From positions 1-64,000 of the forward strand of contig NZ_BAZR01000025.1 in the NCBI RefSeq assembly GCF_001315105.1: a stretch of DNA of 64,000 nucleotides. The letters run 5' to 3'. Below are positions 46,240-57,279 of the stretch, one piece after another. Position 1 is the first letter of the stretch. Every line of letters starts with the position of its first letter. This DNA is from Paenibacillus sp. JCM 10914 (GTDB taxonomy: Bacteria > Bacillota > Bacilli > Paenibacillales > Paenibacillaceae). Both the position numbers and the translations under genes were made by a program. The notes under the pieces are model-generated. The model was not told the DNA's origin. It did no database searches and worked only from the letters and a program-made list of their open reading frames with translations.

Positions 46240-47205
46240 GTGATTGAACTTGTCCAGATCGAGAAGCACTTTCAAGGACAAGCGGTCGTGCATCCGCTGT
46301 CGCTCTCCATTAAAGAAGGGGAATTCCTGACTTTGCTGGGCCCGAGTGGCTGCGGCAAGACGACGATTCTCCGCATGATAGCAGGGTTCGAGCAGCCGAC
46401 AGCAGGCCAGGTTTGGCTGGCCGGGCAGAATGTGACCGACAAACCGGCTAACCAGCGGGATCTGAACTTGGTATTTCAGCACTACGCTTTATTCCCGCAT
46501 ATGACGGTGGAAGATAATATTGCATTTGGCTTGAAAATGAAAAAAATGCCGCGTGCGCTCATTCAGGAGCGCATAGAGGAAGCTGTGGCAATGACGCAGT
46601 TGACCGCACTGCGTGAACGGTTCCCGCATCAGTTGTCGGGCGGACAACAGCAGCGAGTCGCGATAGCGCGAGCGATTGCCAATAAACCGAAAGTGCTGCT
46701 GCTGGACGAGCCGCTCGGTGCACTGGACTTGCAGCTGCGCAAGAACCTGCAATCCGAGCTCAAGCATCTGCAGCGTACGCTCGGCATTACGTTTGTATAT
46801 GTCACGCACGATCAGGAAGAGGCCATGATGATGTCCGACCGGATCGTCATTATGAACCACGGCCGAGTGGAACAGATCGGTACGCCGCGGGAGATTTATG
46901 CGAAGCCTCAGACGTTGTTCGCGGCAACCTTTGTTGGGGAGAATAATGTATTCTCTTCGGCGGAAGGACTTTATGCTGTGAGGCCTGAGAAGTTGGTGCC
47001 GCTCCGCGAGGCTGGTGGCAAGAAGACCGGCATAATTGAAGATGTGCAATTTCTTGGCAGTGTTCATAAATTACTGGTCCAGCTGGATGGTGAACCGATG
47101 AAAGTAACCATCGCACTGGACGTTACGGATGATCAGCCTTGGCAGGTCGGTGAGAGAGTCGGGGTGGATTGGAACAGCAAGGATGAGGTGATGATCGGGT
47201 CATGA
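46240..47205 (+). CDS. potA: spermidine/putrescine ABC transporter ATPase
   Basis: 321-residue ATPase of the polyamine importer. Walker [10 protein letters not shown] (about residues 36-44), signature [15 protein letters not shown], Walker [13 protein letters not shown], and a C-terminal TOBE-like part ([11 protein letters not shown]). GTG 46240 is eight bases after AAGGAG; the frame extends upstream to 46135 without family similarity. It overlaps potB by four bases. Confidence 0.94.
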   Translation: MIELVQIEKHFQGQAVVHPLSLSIKEGEFLTLLGPSGCGKTTILRMIAGFEQPTAGQVWLAGQNVTDKPANQRDLNLVFQHYALFPHMTVEDNIAFGLKMKKMPRALIQERIEEAVAMTQLTALRERFPHQLSGGQQQRVAIARAIANKPKVLLLDEPLGALDLQLRKNLQSELKHLQRTLGITFVYVTHDQEEAMMMSDRIVIMNHGRVEQIGTPREIYAKPQTLFAATFVGENNVFSSAEGLYAVRPEKLVPLREAGGKKTGIIEDVQFLGSVHKLLVQLDGEPMKVTIALDVTDDQPWQVGERVGVDWNSKDEVMIGS

Positions 47206-48050
47206 AAAAATCCCGGTTCCTATTGACGCCTGTGCTGCTGTGGTTATCTCTGTTTCTTATCATCCCGATGCTCATCGTTGTGGGGATCTCATTTCTTTCC
47301 CGCGACGCGCTAGGGAATGTTGTCTTCTCCTTCAGCCTGGAAGGGTACAAGATGTTCTTTGATCCGCTTTATCTCGGGATATACTGGGATACCCTGGTGT
47401 TGTCCCTGCTAACTACCGTGATCTGTCTATTGGTTAGTTATCCGCTCGCTTATTATATTGCTGGGGCATCGCCGCGGATTCAGACCTGGGGACTAATTCT
47501 GATTACGGTGCCATTCTGGATCAACTTCCTGATCCGGACGTATGCCTGGGTGCTGCTGCTTCGGACGCAAGGCGTGGTCAACAGTCTGCTGATCTGGATG
47601 GGATGGATTGACGAGCCGATCCAAATGCTCTATACGTATGGAGCCGTCCTGCTAGGTATGGTCTATAACTTTATTCCTTTTATGGTGCTGCCGATTTATG
47701 TAGCGCTGGAGCAGATGGATAAGCGACTGCTTGATGCGGCCAGTGATCTGGGCGCTTCGAAATGGAAGGCGTTCCGTCACATTACGCTGCCGCAGAGCAA
47801 ATCCGGCATCATGACCGGTGCGGTTTTGGTTTATGTCTCTACTTCCGGGATGTTTGTTGTCACCGATATCCTGGGCGGGGCGAAGTCGTCAATGATCAGT
47901 AACATCATTCAGTCACAGTTTCTCGGAGCGCGTAATTGGCCCTTTGGTGCTGCACTCTCGGTCATCTTCGTGGCAACCTCGTTGGTGCTGATTCTGTTGT
48001 TCAACCGGGCGATGCAAGCTCGACATCAACGTGTAGGGGAGGGACGGTAA
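47202..48050 (+). CDS. potB: spermidine/putrescine ABC transporter permease PotB
   Basis: 282-residue permease with six helices and the cytoplasmic coupling loop [20 protein letters not shown]. First helix [23 protein letters not shown] 47202 overlaps the potA stop. Confidence 0.94.
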   Translation: MKKSRFLLTPVLLWLSLFLIIPMLIVVGISFLSRDALGNVVFSFSLEGYKMFFDPLYLGIYWDTLVLSLLTTVICLLVSYPLAYYIAGASPRIQTWGLILITVPFWINFLIRTYAWVLLLRTQGVVNSLLIWMGWIDEPIQMLYTYGAVLLGMVYNFIPFMVLPIYVALEQMDKRLLDAASDLGASKWKAFRHITLPQSKSGIMTGAVLVYVSTSGMFVVTDILGGAKSSMISNIIQSQFLGARNWPFGAALSVIFVATSLVLILLFNRAMQARHQRVGEGR

Positions 48051-48854
48051 ATGAAGAAGAATCATCCCCTGCTTGGCATTCATTCATTCCTGATGATGGC
48101 TTTTATCTATGTGCCGATCATCATCATTATCGTCTATTCTTTTAATGACACGAGACTTGGTGGTAACTGGGAAGGCTTCACCTTCAGTTGGTATACCTCC
48201 CTGTTCCAGAACCGTCACGTGATGGAAGCGCTGATGAACAGTTTAACAATAGCTCTTATATCCACCATCGTGTCGACGCTGCTTGGAACCGCGGCTGCCT
48301 TGTCGTTGAAAGGTCTGAGTCGCAAGGGACGTGGTGGTATGAACGGACTATTGTACCTGCCGGTAATTATTCCAGACATTATTATGGGATTGTCCTTGCT
48401 TGTGCTATTCAGCCAACTGAATATGCCGCTCGGCAAGACGACCGTTATCATTGCGCATATTACCTTCAGCATGTCGTTCGTGTATGTAGTCGTTACGGCA
48501 AGGCTGTCGGGGATGGGTAAGCAATTGGATGAAGCGGCGCAGGATCTTGGCGCAACGCCTTGGCAGACCTTTCGGCATGTGACATTGCCGCAGATTGCCC
48601 CGGGCATCATTGCCGGTGCATTAATTGCTTTTACTTTGTCGCTCGATGACTTCATGGTCAGCTTTTTCGTCGCCGGACCAAGCTCCACAACATTGCCGAT
48701 ATATATTTACGCTCAGGTGAAACGAGGCATCTCACCAGAGATCAACGCTTTATGTACACTGCTGATCCTGGTGAGCATCACCTTGATCCTGTTAGCCCAG
48801 TATATACTTAACCGCGGCAATGGTCAGAAGAAACACAAAACCTTGCCGATCTAA
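48051..48854 (+). CDS. potC: spermidine/putrescine ABC transporter permease PotC
   Basis: 267-residue second permease, six helices, coupling loop LDEAAQDLGATPWQTFRHVT and FTLSLDDFMVSFFVAGP typical of PotC. It starts on the base after the potB stop. Confidence 0.94.
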   Translation: MKKNHPLLGIHSFLMMAFIYVPIIIIIVYSFNDTRLGGNWEGFTFSWYTSLFQNRHVMEALMNSLTIALISTIVSTLLGTAAALSLKGLSRKGRGGMNGLLYLPVIIPDIIMGLSLLVLFSQLNMPLGKTTVIIAHITFSMSFVYVVVTARLSGMGKQLDEAAQDLGATPWQTFRHVTLPQIAPGIIAGALIAFTLSLDDFMVSFFVAGPSSTTLPIYIYAQVKRGISPEINALCTLLILVSITLILLAQYILNRGNGQKKHKTLPI

Positions 48855-48864
48855 GAGAGGAGAT

Positions 48865-49923
48865 ATGGAATTGAAACAATCAAGATGGACACGCCTGCTG
48901 GCGGTGGGTATGGTTGCGGTGCTATCGGCTGGCTTATTGGCGGCTTGCGGCTCCAGCAAAGAAGCACTTCACATTTACAGTTGGGCGGATAACTTCGATC
49001 CTGAAGTATTAAAGGATTTCGAGGAAAAATTCGATGTGAAAGTAACTTATGATAATTATGCGAACAACGAAGACTTGCTCGCTAAGATTAGAGCGGGTGG
49101 CAGTGGATACGATCTGATTCAGCCTTCGGACTATATGGTGAAGACGATGATCGAATCGGATTTGTTGGAGCCGCTTCAAATGGACAATATCCCGAACTTC
49201 GCGAATATGACAGAGACGTTTACCAATCCGTCTTACGACCCTGGTAACCAATACTCTATCGTGTACACCACGGGCGTAACTGGAATCGCATATAATACGA
49301 AATATGTTAAGGATGAAATCAATAGCTGGGATGATCTGTGGAATCCAGAATACCAAGGCAAGTTACTGTTGCTTGATGACAATCGCGAGATGATTGGTAT
49401 GGCGCTGAAGAAGCAAGGCAAGTCGAACAGTACTACGGATGAAGCGGAGATCAACGCCGCTGTAGACGAGCTGAAGACACTGCTGCCAAGCGTATTGGCC
49501 TTTGATACGGATAACATTAAGCAGAAAATGATTCAGGAGGAAGGCTGGATTGCAACCGTCTGGTCTGGCGATGCTGCATTCATTGCAGAAGAGAATGAGG
49601 ATGTGGCTTATGTTGTACCTGATGAAGGTGCGACGATCTTCTCGGACAATTATGCGATTCCGAAAGGCGCGAAGAATAAGGAATTGGCTGAGAAGTTTAT
49701 CAACTTCATGTTAGAGCCGGAAGTCAGCGCGAAGAACTATGAATACATCGGATACAGCAATCCGAACGAGAAAGCAATGGAATTCCATGCAGAAGAATAT
49801 CGCAACAACACCATGATCAATCTGACCGACGAAGAACTGGGCCGTACGGAGTGGCTCGACAACGTTGGCGAATCGCTGCAAATATATGATCGTTTGTGGA
49901 CCGAACTGAAGAGCGGTCGATAG
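48865..49923 (+). CDS. potD: spermidine/putrescine-binding lipoprotein PotD
   Basis: 352-residue substrate-binding protein. The signal peptide ends in the lipobox LLAAC (Cys about residue 27), so it is anchored by Lgt modification. The mature domain has LHIYSWADNFDPEVLKDFEE, DLIQPSDYMV and WSGDAAFIAEEN, matching polyamine-binding proteins. ATG 48865 follows AGAGGAG; upstream in-frame codons overlap potC. Confidence 0.94.
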   Translation: MELKQSRWTRLLAVGMVAVLSAGLLAACGSSKEALHIYSWADNFDPEVLKDFEEKFDVKVTYDNYANNEDLLAKIRAGGSGYDLIQPSDYMVKTMIESDLLEPLQMDNIPNFANMTETFTNPSYDPGNQYSIVYTTGVTGIAYNTKYVKDEINSWDDLWNPEYQGKLLLLDDNREMIGMALKKQGKSNSTTDEAEINAAVDELKTLLPSVLAFDTDNIKQKMIQEEGWIATVWSGDAAFIAEENEDVAYVVPDEGATIFSDNYAIPKGAKNKELAEKFINFMLEPEVSAKNYEYIGYSNPNEKAMEFHAEEYRNNTMINLTDEELGRTEWLDNVGESLQIYDRLWTELKSGR

Positions 49924-49930
49924 GGATGAA

Positions 49931-49984
49931 TGGTACTAAAGTACCTTTTTTGAAAGTCTTGTTCTACGGAACAAGGCTTTTTTT
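49931..49984 (+). terminator. two consecutive terminators after potD
   Basis: GGTAC-TAAA-GTACC with six T (49931-49951), then GTCTTGTTC/GGAACAAGGC (one G-U) with seven T (49955-49984). Confidence 0.9.
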
Positions 49985-50282
49985 CATGGATATGAGGGGG
50001 GTTACGCTTGCCCGCTTGGCTGGAATAGAAGGTGTTTAGGATGGCGCGGAAGTTGGTAAGGTTCATATAAGACACGCATTTGCTGTATGTGGATGTATTG
50101 ATTAGAACATGTTGTGTCACCGTTTATGTTGCTGAGTCATGTCTGCTGTGTGAGTAGGTCCTTTATCCTGTTATCAAAATTGTCATCGACATTGTTACCA
50201 AAGTGTAAGGGGCTGCTCTTATAATGATGGAGAGTCAGTAAGAACCAACCAATACTTAATTATGAAAAAGGTGGAATTCCTT
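49985..50282. other. intergenic stretch before the stalk-protein gene
   Basis: A TATAAT box lies at 50220-50225, 58 bp before the next start, but without a -35 hexamer at normal spacing. The rest shows no gene or repeat. Confidence 0.45.
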
Positions 50283-51356
50283 ATGAATACTAAATTTCGC
50301 GTATGTGCAACCGTTATTGCGACAGGGGTCCTGCTGGGAAGTCTCGGCATGAGCGGGCCGGCCATCGATGCCAGTGCAACCAAGCCTAGCGTTTCCACCA
50401 GCCAACAAGCAAAGAACAAGAATGAAGTGACATTGTACTGGAAAGGCAAAGCTTTACCCCAGAAAGGACTAGTGCATCACGGGATAACTTATATTCCTGC
50501 TACCGCTTTACGGGATCATCTCGGCATGCCACTCAAGTATGATGCCAAGAACAAGACGTACAACATCGGCAACGGGTATAACAAACTGAGCGCTGTCGTC
50601 TATGATGCTAGCGAAATCGGTATTCTCGTGAACGGTTCTTATGTCGGGGAGCCGGGCGGTCAGATCATCAAAGGGCGTCTGTATCTGCCGTACGCCGCGG
50701 TTAGCCAATATTTGGGGATTCAGGGGCAATGGAGTGGGTCTGCCAAGACCTTAAGCTTAAGTGAGAAAAAGCTAAACAACATTACAATCAAGTCGGTTCC
50801 CTTAGAGAAGAAGATTCAGGGTGTGGAATCCATTGTGAATTATCCCGTCATCAGCGGCCTTGATCATGCAGCGGCACAGGCAGAAATCAACAAAGTACTG
50901 AAGGAAAATGCTGAAGGCACCATGGATATAATTGAACAAGGCGCAGGTGCATTTCCTGAAGATCCAATCATTCCGTATGAATTCAGTGGAGATTTCGTCG
51001 TTCAATACAATCAAAATGATACGCTAAGCATTATGACATACAACTATTCGTATACGGGCGGAGCTCATGGTATGACTTTCCGCAATAGCTATACGTTCTC
51101 CTTGAAGGACGGCAAGCAGATGAAGCTGGGTGATTTTATCAACATGCAGGGCGAGAACAAACAGAAGCTGAACAATCACGTGCTGACGACCATGAAGAAA
51201 GATGGAGGCTATCTCGGAGGTTTTGAAGGTGTACCGAGCGATGCGGAGTTCTATGTGAAGGATAACGCGGCGGTCTTGTACTTCCAGTTATACGAATATA
51301 CGGCGTACGCGTTCGGCTTCCCTGAGTTTGAGCTCAAGCTGAAGGATTGGAAGTAA
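50283..51356 (+). CDS. secreted protein with copper-amine-oxidase-type stalk and DUF3298-like domain
   Basis: 357-residue exported protein. A signal peptide of about 35 residues (cleavage near DASA) is followed by a stalk domain like the copper amine oxidase N-terminal fold (VTLYWKGKALPQKGLVHHGI, GRLYLPYAAVSQYLGIQGQW) and then a DUF4163/DUF3298-type region (SYTGGAHGMTFRNSYTFSLK), as found at the C-terminus of RsiV and PdaC. No catalytic deacetylase domain follows, so an enzymatic role is unproven; it may bind wall polymers or lysozyme-like ligands. ATG 50283 has AAGGTGG nine bases upstream. Confidence 0.83.
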   Translation: MNTKFRVCATVIATGVLLGSLGMSGPAIDASATKPSVSTSQQAKNKNEVTLYWKGKALPQKGLVHHGITYIPATALRDHLGMPLKYDAKNKTYNIGNGYNKLSAVVYDASEIGILVNGSYVGEPGGQIIKGRLYLPYAAVSQYLGIQGQWSGSAKTLSLSEKKLNNITIKSVPLEKKIQGVESIVNYPVISGLDHAAAQAEINKVLKENAEGTMDIIEQGAGAFPEDPIIPYEFSGDFVVQYNQNDTLSIMTYNYSYTGGAHGMTFRNSYTFSLKDGKQMKLGDFINMQGENKQKLNNHVLTTMKKDGGYLGGFEGVPSDAEFYVKDNAAVLYFQLYEYTAYAFGFPEFELKLKDWK

Positions 51357-51450
51357 GGCATCAGGTAATCAGATAAGAGGAAAACAATATTATTGCTTCT
51401 CGAGATAAATTTGTTGTCTATATGTAACGGTGTACTGGAACTAATCGCGA

Positions 51451-51516
51451 GAAATCCCTTGATGTAGGGGCAGGGAGAGATTTGCTTCTGCTTTTTACGG
51501 TCAAGGGATTTTTTGT
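51451..51516 (+). terminator. branched terminator after the stalk-protein gene
   Basis: An outer 11-bp stem (AAATCCCTTGA with TCAAGGGATTT) encloses an inner GCAG/CTGC hairpin and is followed by TTTTTT. Confidence 0.85.
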
Positions 51517-51633
51517 GCTTATCGTGAGTAAGCTGCGCGAACAAGTGGTCCTTCGCCTCTTCCCCTTTCCTCATGGTAAGGCAGGGCTTTTAGACGTGTA
51601 CCCCCTCTTTGGTACGGCAGGATAACCCCAAAA

Positions 51634-51744
51634 GATGAGAGTATCACCTGAGGAGCAACGCGTTCGCCTTTGAAATCGGGAAATCTCGCTCATCATTCAT
51701 TCCTATTCCCGATTTCAACAGCGACCGGAGGGGATACTCTCATC
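51634..51744. repeat. 111-nt imperfect inverted-repeat element downstream of clpP
   Basis: Perfect 12-bp termini GATGAGAGTATC and GATACTCTCATC, and an inner perfect 13-bp pair TTGAAATCGGGAA (51670) with TTCCCGATTTCAA (51706). There is no T tract and no open frame. It looks like a structured RNA or a small mobile repeat, not a terminator. Confidence 0.7.
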
Positions 51745-51769
51745 CACCTATGCATTAACCGCCCCAATC

Positions 51770-51812
51770 AATAAGAAAGGGCAGGTGCCGGATAACGGCG
51801 CCTGCCCTTTAC
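51770..51812 (-). terminator. terminator of clpP
   Basis: AAAGGGCAGG(T/C)GCCG arms paired across GATAA form a stem of about 15 bp. Read on the minus strand it ends in CCCTTTCTTATT, 12 bp beyond the clpP stop. Confidence 0.85.
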
Positions 51813-51823
51813 TGTGGTCTCAC

Positions 51824-52418
51824 TTATAGGCCTTGCGGCGGAGTATTCTCTAGTACTTGATCGATCAGTCCGTATTCCTTGGCTTCGTCAGCGTCATGAA
51901 GTAGTCACGATCGGTATCCTTCTCAATGCGCTCCAGTGGCTGACCAGTACGTTCAGACAGGATGCGGTTCAGCTTATCGCGCATCTTGAGAATGCGTCGA
52001 GCGCGGATCTCAATATCCGTGGCTTGACCTTGCGCGCCGCCAAGCGGCTGGTGAATCATGATCTCACTGTTCGGCAGGCCGTAACGTTTGCCCTTGGCAC
52101 CTGCGTTCAGCAGGAAAGCACCCATCGAAGCAGCCATACCTACGCAGATCGTTGAAACGTCTGGCTTGATGAACTGCATCGTATCAAAAATTGCCATCCT
52201 GCGGTAATGGAACCGCCCGGGCTATTGATGTAAAGATGAATATCCTTCTCCGGATCCTCAGCCGACAAGAACAGCATTTGGGCAATGATGGAATTGGCGA
52301 CCACGTCATTTACGTCGGAGCCGAGGAAGATAATGCGGTCTTTCAGCAATCTGGAATAGATGTCGTACGCCCGCTCACCGCGGTTGCTTTGTTCAACGAC
52401 CATAGGGATAAAACTCAC
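51824..52418 (-). CDS. clpP: ATP-dependent Clp protease proteolytic subunit, with two frame breaks in this sequence
   Basis: Serine protease core that degrades proteins delivered by ClpC, ClpX or ClpE. The catalytic Ser lies in GMAASMGAF, the His in [13 protein letters not shown], and [11 protein letters not shown] is conserved. One base is missing near 52197 (GGATGG should be GGAATGG on the coding strand, giving [11 protein letters not shown]) and one near 51892 (ACGCTGAC should be ACGGCTGAC, giving [16 protein letters not shown]). Both repairs give 198 residues ending at TAA 51824, the normal ClpP length. GTG 52418 follows AGGAGG. Confidence 0.94.
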
Positions 52419-52592
52419 GTGGAAAACCTCCTCTAAAGTACCTCATATATCAATACTGTTACCGTATTACCCACATGATAAACAATTTAAATCAAAAAGT
52501 CAAAGAAAGTCAAACTATCGAGTAAAAAAAAGAGCCGTCATGGGCGCTTTAGGGTAAACAGTATATAGAACGTTACTTGGGACAAGTTAAAA

Positions 52593-52667
52593 TGGCGCGC
52601 CCGCGAGGAATCGAACCTCGATCTCAGGCTCCGGAGGCCTACGTCATATCCATTGGACCACGGGCGC
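52593..52667 (-). tRNA. tRNA-Arg (CCG)
   Basis: 75-nt cloverleaf with perfect acceptor stem GCGCCCG/CGGGCGC, anticodon CCG, discriminator G and encoded CCA. It lies between divergent clpP and cggR; the downstream side (52524-52533) has a T-rich tract on the minus strand. Confidence 0.95.
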
Positions 52668-52828
52668 ATAACCAAAAAATCAGCAACGGAGTTGATTATA
52701 CCGCATCTATATTCAAAATACAATAGTGCACAAAACTTTGATCCTATTATATAGAGGCTAGATAGAGATGCCTGAATTTGGTCATAATGTATAACGATGC
52801 ACACCATGATAAATATGCGTTACGGCAC

Positions 52829-52857
52829 TTGCCACCGACATCATTATTGGTTAGAAT
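52829..52857 (+). promoter_or_regulatory. sigma-A-type promoter of the cggR glycolytic operon
   Basis: TTGCCA (52829-52834) and TAGAAT (52852-52857) with a 17-bp spacer. The predicted transcript start falls at the first base of the CggR operator. Confidence 0.75.
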
Positions 52858-52862
52858 AAAGG

Positions 52863-52898
52863 TGGGACTTAAAAAGTTCTGCTGGGACATTTTGTGAC
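52863..52898 (+). promoter_or_regulatory. CggR operator
   Basis: TGGGAC-N6-AGTT-N4-TGGGAC-N6-TGAC. The spacing equals the B. subtilis CggR operator pattern (CGGGAC-N6-TGTC-N4-CGGGAC-N6-TGTC, from established work). It lies directly downstream of the promoter and 45 bp before cggR, so bound CggR would block elongation of the operon transcript until fructose-1,6-bisphosphate relieves it. Confidence 0.85.
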
Positions 52899-52943
52899 CA
52901 GGATAAGGAGAGAGCCGAGACGAAGTTTGCAGGAGTGGAATGC

Positions 52944-53990
52944 ATGCGTAACCTATTAGAAATACAAGAGCAGCTTCTGCCGGATCTGATGGAGACCCTT
53001 AAGCGAAGATATACAATACTACATCAGATCAAATTGTCCGGAATGGTTGGTCGAAGAACGTTGGCATCGACATTATCGATGACAGAACGGGTCCTCCGGG
53101 CCGAAACCGATCTCCTGAAAGCACAAGGTTTAATTGACATCGAGACACTCGGGATGCGGATCAGCCATGCTGGCCTAGCCTTGCTGGAGGAGCTTGAGCC
53201 GGTCATGAATGAACTGTACGGACTGGTTGAACTTGAAGAGAAGATTCGTCAGGCATATGGACTCCGCAAAGTCGTCATTATTCCGGGCGACAGCGAATCA
53301 TCGCCGGAAGTGAAGCGCGAGCTCGGGCGAGCGGGAGCAAGGACGCTGTTAAGTTTTATTGAGAATGGCGACACGATCGCTGTGACAGGCGGATCTACGC
53401 TTGCCGAAGTCGCAGAGCAGATGTCTCCCTTGACGGCAGGCCCCCTCAGAGGTACATGGTTTGTACCTGCACGCGGCGGGCTTGGCGAGAGTGTGGAGAT
53501 TCAAGCGAACACGATTGCATCGAATATGGCGAAGCGCGTCGGCGCTGAATATCGTCTGCTGCATGTACCGGATCTATTGAGTGAAGATGCTTACCAGTCC
53601 TTGGTCCAGGATCACCATATCCAAGAAATCGTGGATGTGATTCGCAGCAGTCGTATCATTGTTCACGGGATCGGCGACGCGATGGAGATGGCGCGAAGAC
53701 GTAAGCTGGACGATGCATCCATTCGCAGCTTGCAGGAAGATGGCGCGATTTCGGAATCCTTCGGTTACTACTTCAGCGATGAAGGTACCGTCGTTCATCG
53801 AATGCTGACGCTTGGCCTGCGGCTGGAGGACATCATGAAGACCGAGACGATTATAGGCATTGCAGGTGGCTGCGGCAAGGGCAAGGCGATTCATGCCGTA
53901 TTGAAATTCGGCCACGAGGATATACTCGTGACGGATGAAGCCGCAGCACGCGAGTTGGAGAAGGAAATCGCTGTCGAAGATGTGAACTAG
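52944..53990 (+). CDS. cggR: central glycolytic genes regulator CggR
   Basis: 348-residue SorC-family repressor. The N-terminal winged helix (residues 20-75, LASTLSMTERVLRAETDLLK) binds the operator; the C-terminal sugar-phosphate domain has TIAVTGGSTLAEVAEQM and IVHGIGDAMEMARRR. In B. subtilis it represses its own operon and is inactivated by fructose-1,6-bisphosphate. ATG 52944 has AGGAG eight bases upstream. It is first gene of cggR-gap-pgk-tpiA-gpmI-eno. Confidence 0.96.
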   Translation: MRNLLEIQEQLLPDLMETLKRRYTILHQIKLSGMVGRRTLASTLSMTERVLRAETDLLKAQGLIDIETLGMRISHAGLALLEELEPVMNELYGLVELEEKIRQAYGLRKVVIIPGDSESSPEVKRELGRAGARTLLSFIENGDTIAVTGGSTLAEVAEQMSPLTAGPLRGTWFVPARGGLGESVEIQANTIASNMAKRVGAEYRLLHVPDLLSEDAYQSLVQDHHIQEIVDVIRSSRIIVHGIGDAMEMARRRKLDDASIRSLQEDGAISESFGYYFSDEGTVVHRMLTLGLRLEDIMKTETIIGIAGGCGKGKAIHAVLKFGHEDILVTDEAAARELEKEIAVEDVN

Positions 53991-54045
53991 CATCTATTGA
54001 TTTTCGTTGTCTTGATTGGCTTTCGGGCCAGTCTTGAATATATAA

Positions 54046-55076
<1,031 letters not shown>

Positions 55077-55096
55077 TTGATCCAGCCATTCAATCG

Positions 55097-55127
55097 AAAA
55101 GGAGTTCCGGCTACGGTTCTCCTTTTT
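55097..55127 (+). terminator. hairpin between gap and pgk
   Basis: AAAGGAG/CTCCTTT plus CCG/CGG with an internal TT/TT mismatch, followed by TTTTGG. It may lower read-through into pgk or mark a processed mRNA end, in keeping with excess gap expression. Confidence 0.65.
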
Positions 55128-55271
55128 GGTTCATGGTTTTTCCTGCTTTTTTCAAGTTAGAGCAATGGGAAGAATAACGAACAAGCCTGTATTTGGTGAA
55201 CGATCAAGAGAAGAGAGAACAGCGATTAGCTGCCCGGTGAGGAGAAACATTTTCTTAGGAGGAACGTGGAG

Positions 55272-56453
55272 ATGAACAAGAAAAGTGTACGTGATGTAGA
55301 AGTAAGCGGCAAACGGGTGTTTGTTCGCGTCGATTTTAATGTACCGCTCGAAGATGGTAAGATTACAGACGACACACGTATTCGCGAAACTTTGCCGACG
55401 ATTAACTACTTGATCGAGCAAGGAGCGAAGGTCATCCTGGCTAGCCATATGGGCCGCCCTAAAGGAGAAGTCGTTGAATCCCTGCGTCTTACACCGGCGA
55501 GCGAGCGTCTGTCCGAGTTACTCGGTAAGCCGGTAGCGAAGGCTGACGAAGCGGTAGGCGAGACTGTGAAAGCGCAAGTGGAGAAGCTGCAGAACGGTGA
55601 CGTACTGGTGCTGGAAAACGTTCGTTTTTATCCGGGCGAGGAAAAAAATGATGCAGAGCTGGCGAAACAATTCGCTGAACTGGCGGACTTGTTCGTGAAT
55701 GATGCGTTTGGTGCTGCTCACCGTGCTCACGCTTCAACTGAAGGCATTGCGCATCACCTTCCGGCAGTATCGGGTCTCTTGATGGAGAAGGAACTTTCCG
55801 TTCTCGGCAAGGCGCTCTCGAATCCGGATCGTCCGTTTACAGCTATTGTCGGCGGTTCCAAGGTTAAAGACAAAATCGACGTGATCAATCATTTGCTCAC
55901 GATCGCGGACAATATCATCATCGGCGGCGGCTTGACTTATACGTTCTTCAAAGCCCAAGGCCATGAGATCGGTCAATCTCTATTGGATAAAGACAAGCTC
56001 GATACGGCTCTTGGTTTCATTGAGAAGGCGAAAGCGTTGGGCAAGAACTTCTATCTGCCTGAGGACATCGTTGTGACTGACGAATTCAGTGCGGACGCGA
56101 ATACGAAGATCGTTGGCATCGACGGCATTCCTGCAGATTGGGAAGGCGTGGACATTGGTCCGAAGACTCGTGCGAAGTATGCCGAAGTGATTAAGAATTC
56201 CAAATTGGTCGTATGGAACGGTCCAATGGGCGTATTCGAAATCGCTCCGTTCTCGGGCGGTACTCGTGAAGTGGCACAGGCATGTGCGGATACGGATGCT
56301 TACACGATTATCGGTGGCGGCGACTCCGCAGCAGCTGCAGAGAAGTTCGGTCTCGCTGACAAGATGAATCATATCTCCACAGGCGGCGGCGCATCTCTTG
56401 AGTTTATGGAAGGCAAGGCGCTTCCTGGTGTTGTGGCATTGAACGATAAATAG
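55272..56453 (+). CDS. pgk: phosphoglycerate kinase
   Basis: 393-residue enzyme making ATP from 1,3-bisphosphoglycerate. [29 protein letters not shown], the hinge and the C-terminal nucleotide site [13 protein letters not shown] are present. ATG 55272 is nine bases after AGGAGG. It is 195 bp after gap. Confidence 0.97.
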   Translation: MNKKSVRDVEVSGKRVFVRVDFNVPLEDGKITDDTRIRETLPTINYLIEQGAKVILASHMGRPKGEVVESLRLTPASERLSELLGKPVAKADEAVGETVKAQVEKLQNGDVLVLENVRFYPGEEKNDAELAKQFAELADLFVNDAFGAAHRAHASTEGIAHHLPAVSGLLMEKELSVLGKALSNPDRPFTAIVGGSKVKDKIDVINHLLTIADNIIIGGGLTYTFFKAQGHEIGQSLLDKDKLDTALGFIEKAKALGKNFYLPEDIVVTDEFSADANTKIVGIDGIPADWEGVDIGPKTRAKYAEVIKNSKLVVWNGPMGVFEIAPFSGGTREVAQACADTDAYTIIGGGDSAAAAEKFGLADKMNHISTGGGASLEFMEGKALPGVVALNDK

Positions 56454-56491
56454 AGAATTGTATACAATGGATAGCGAGTGGATGAAGCTAG

Positions 56492-57279
<788 letters not shown>

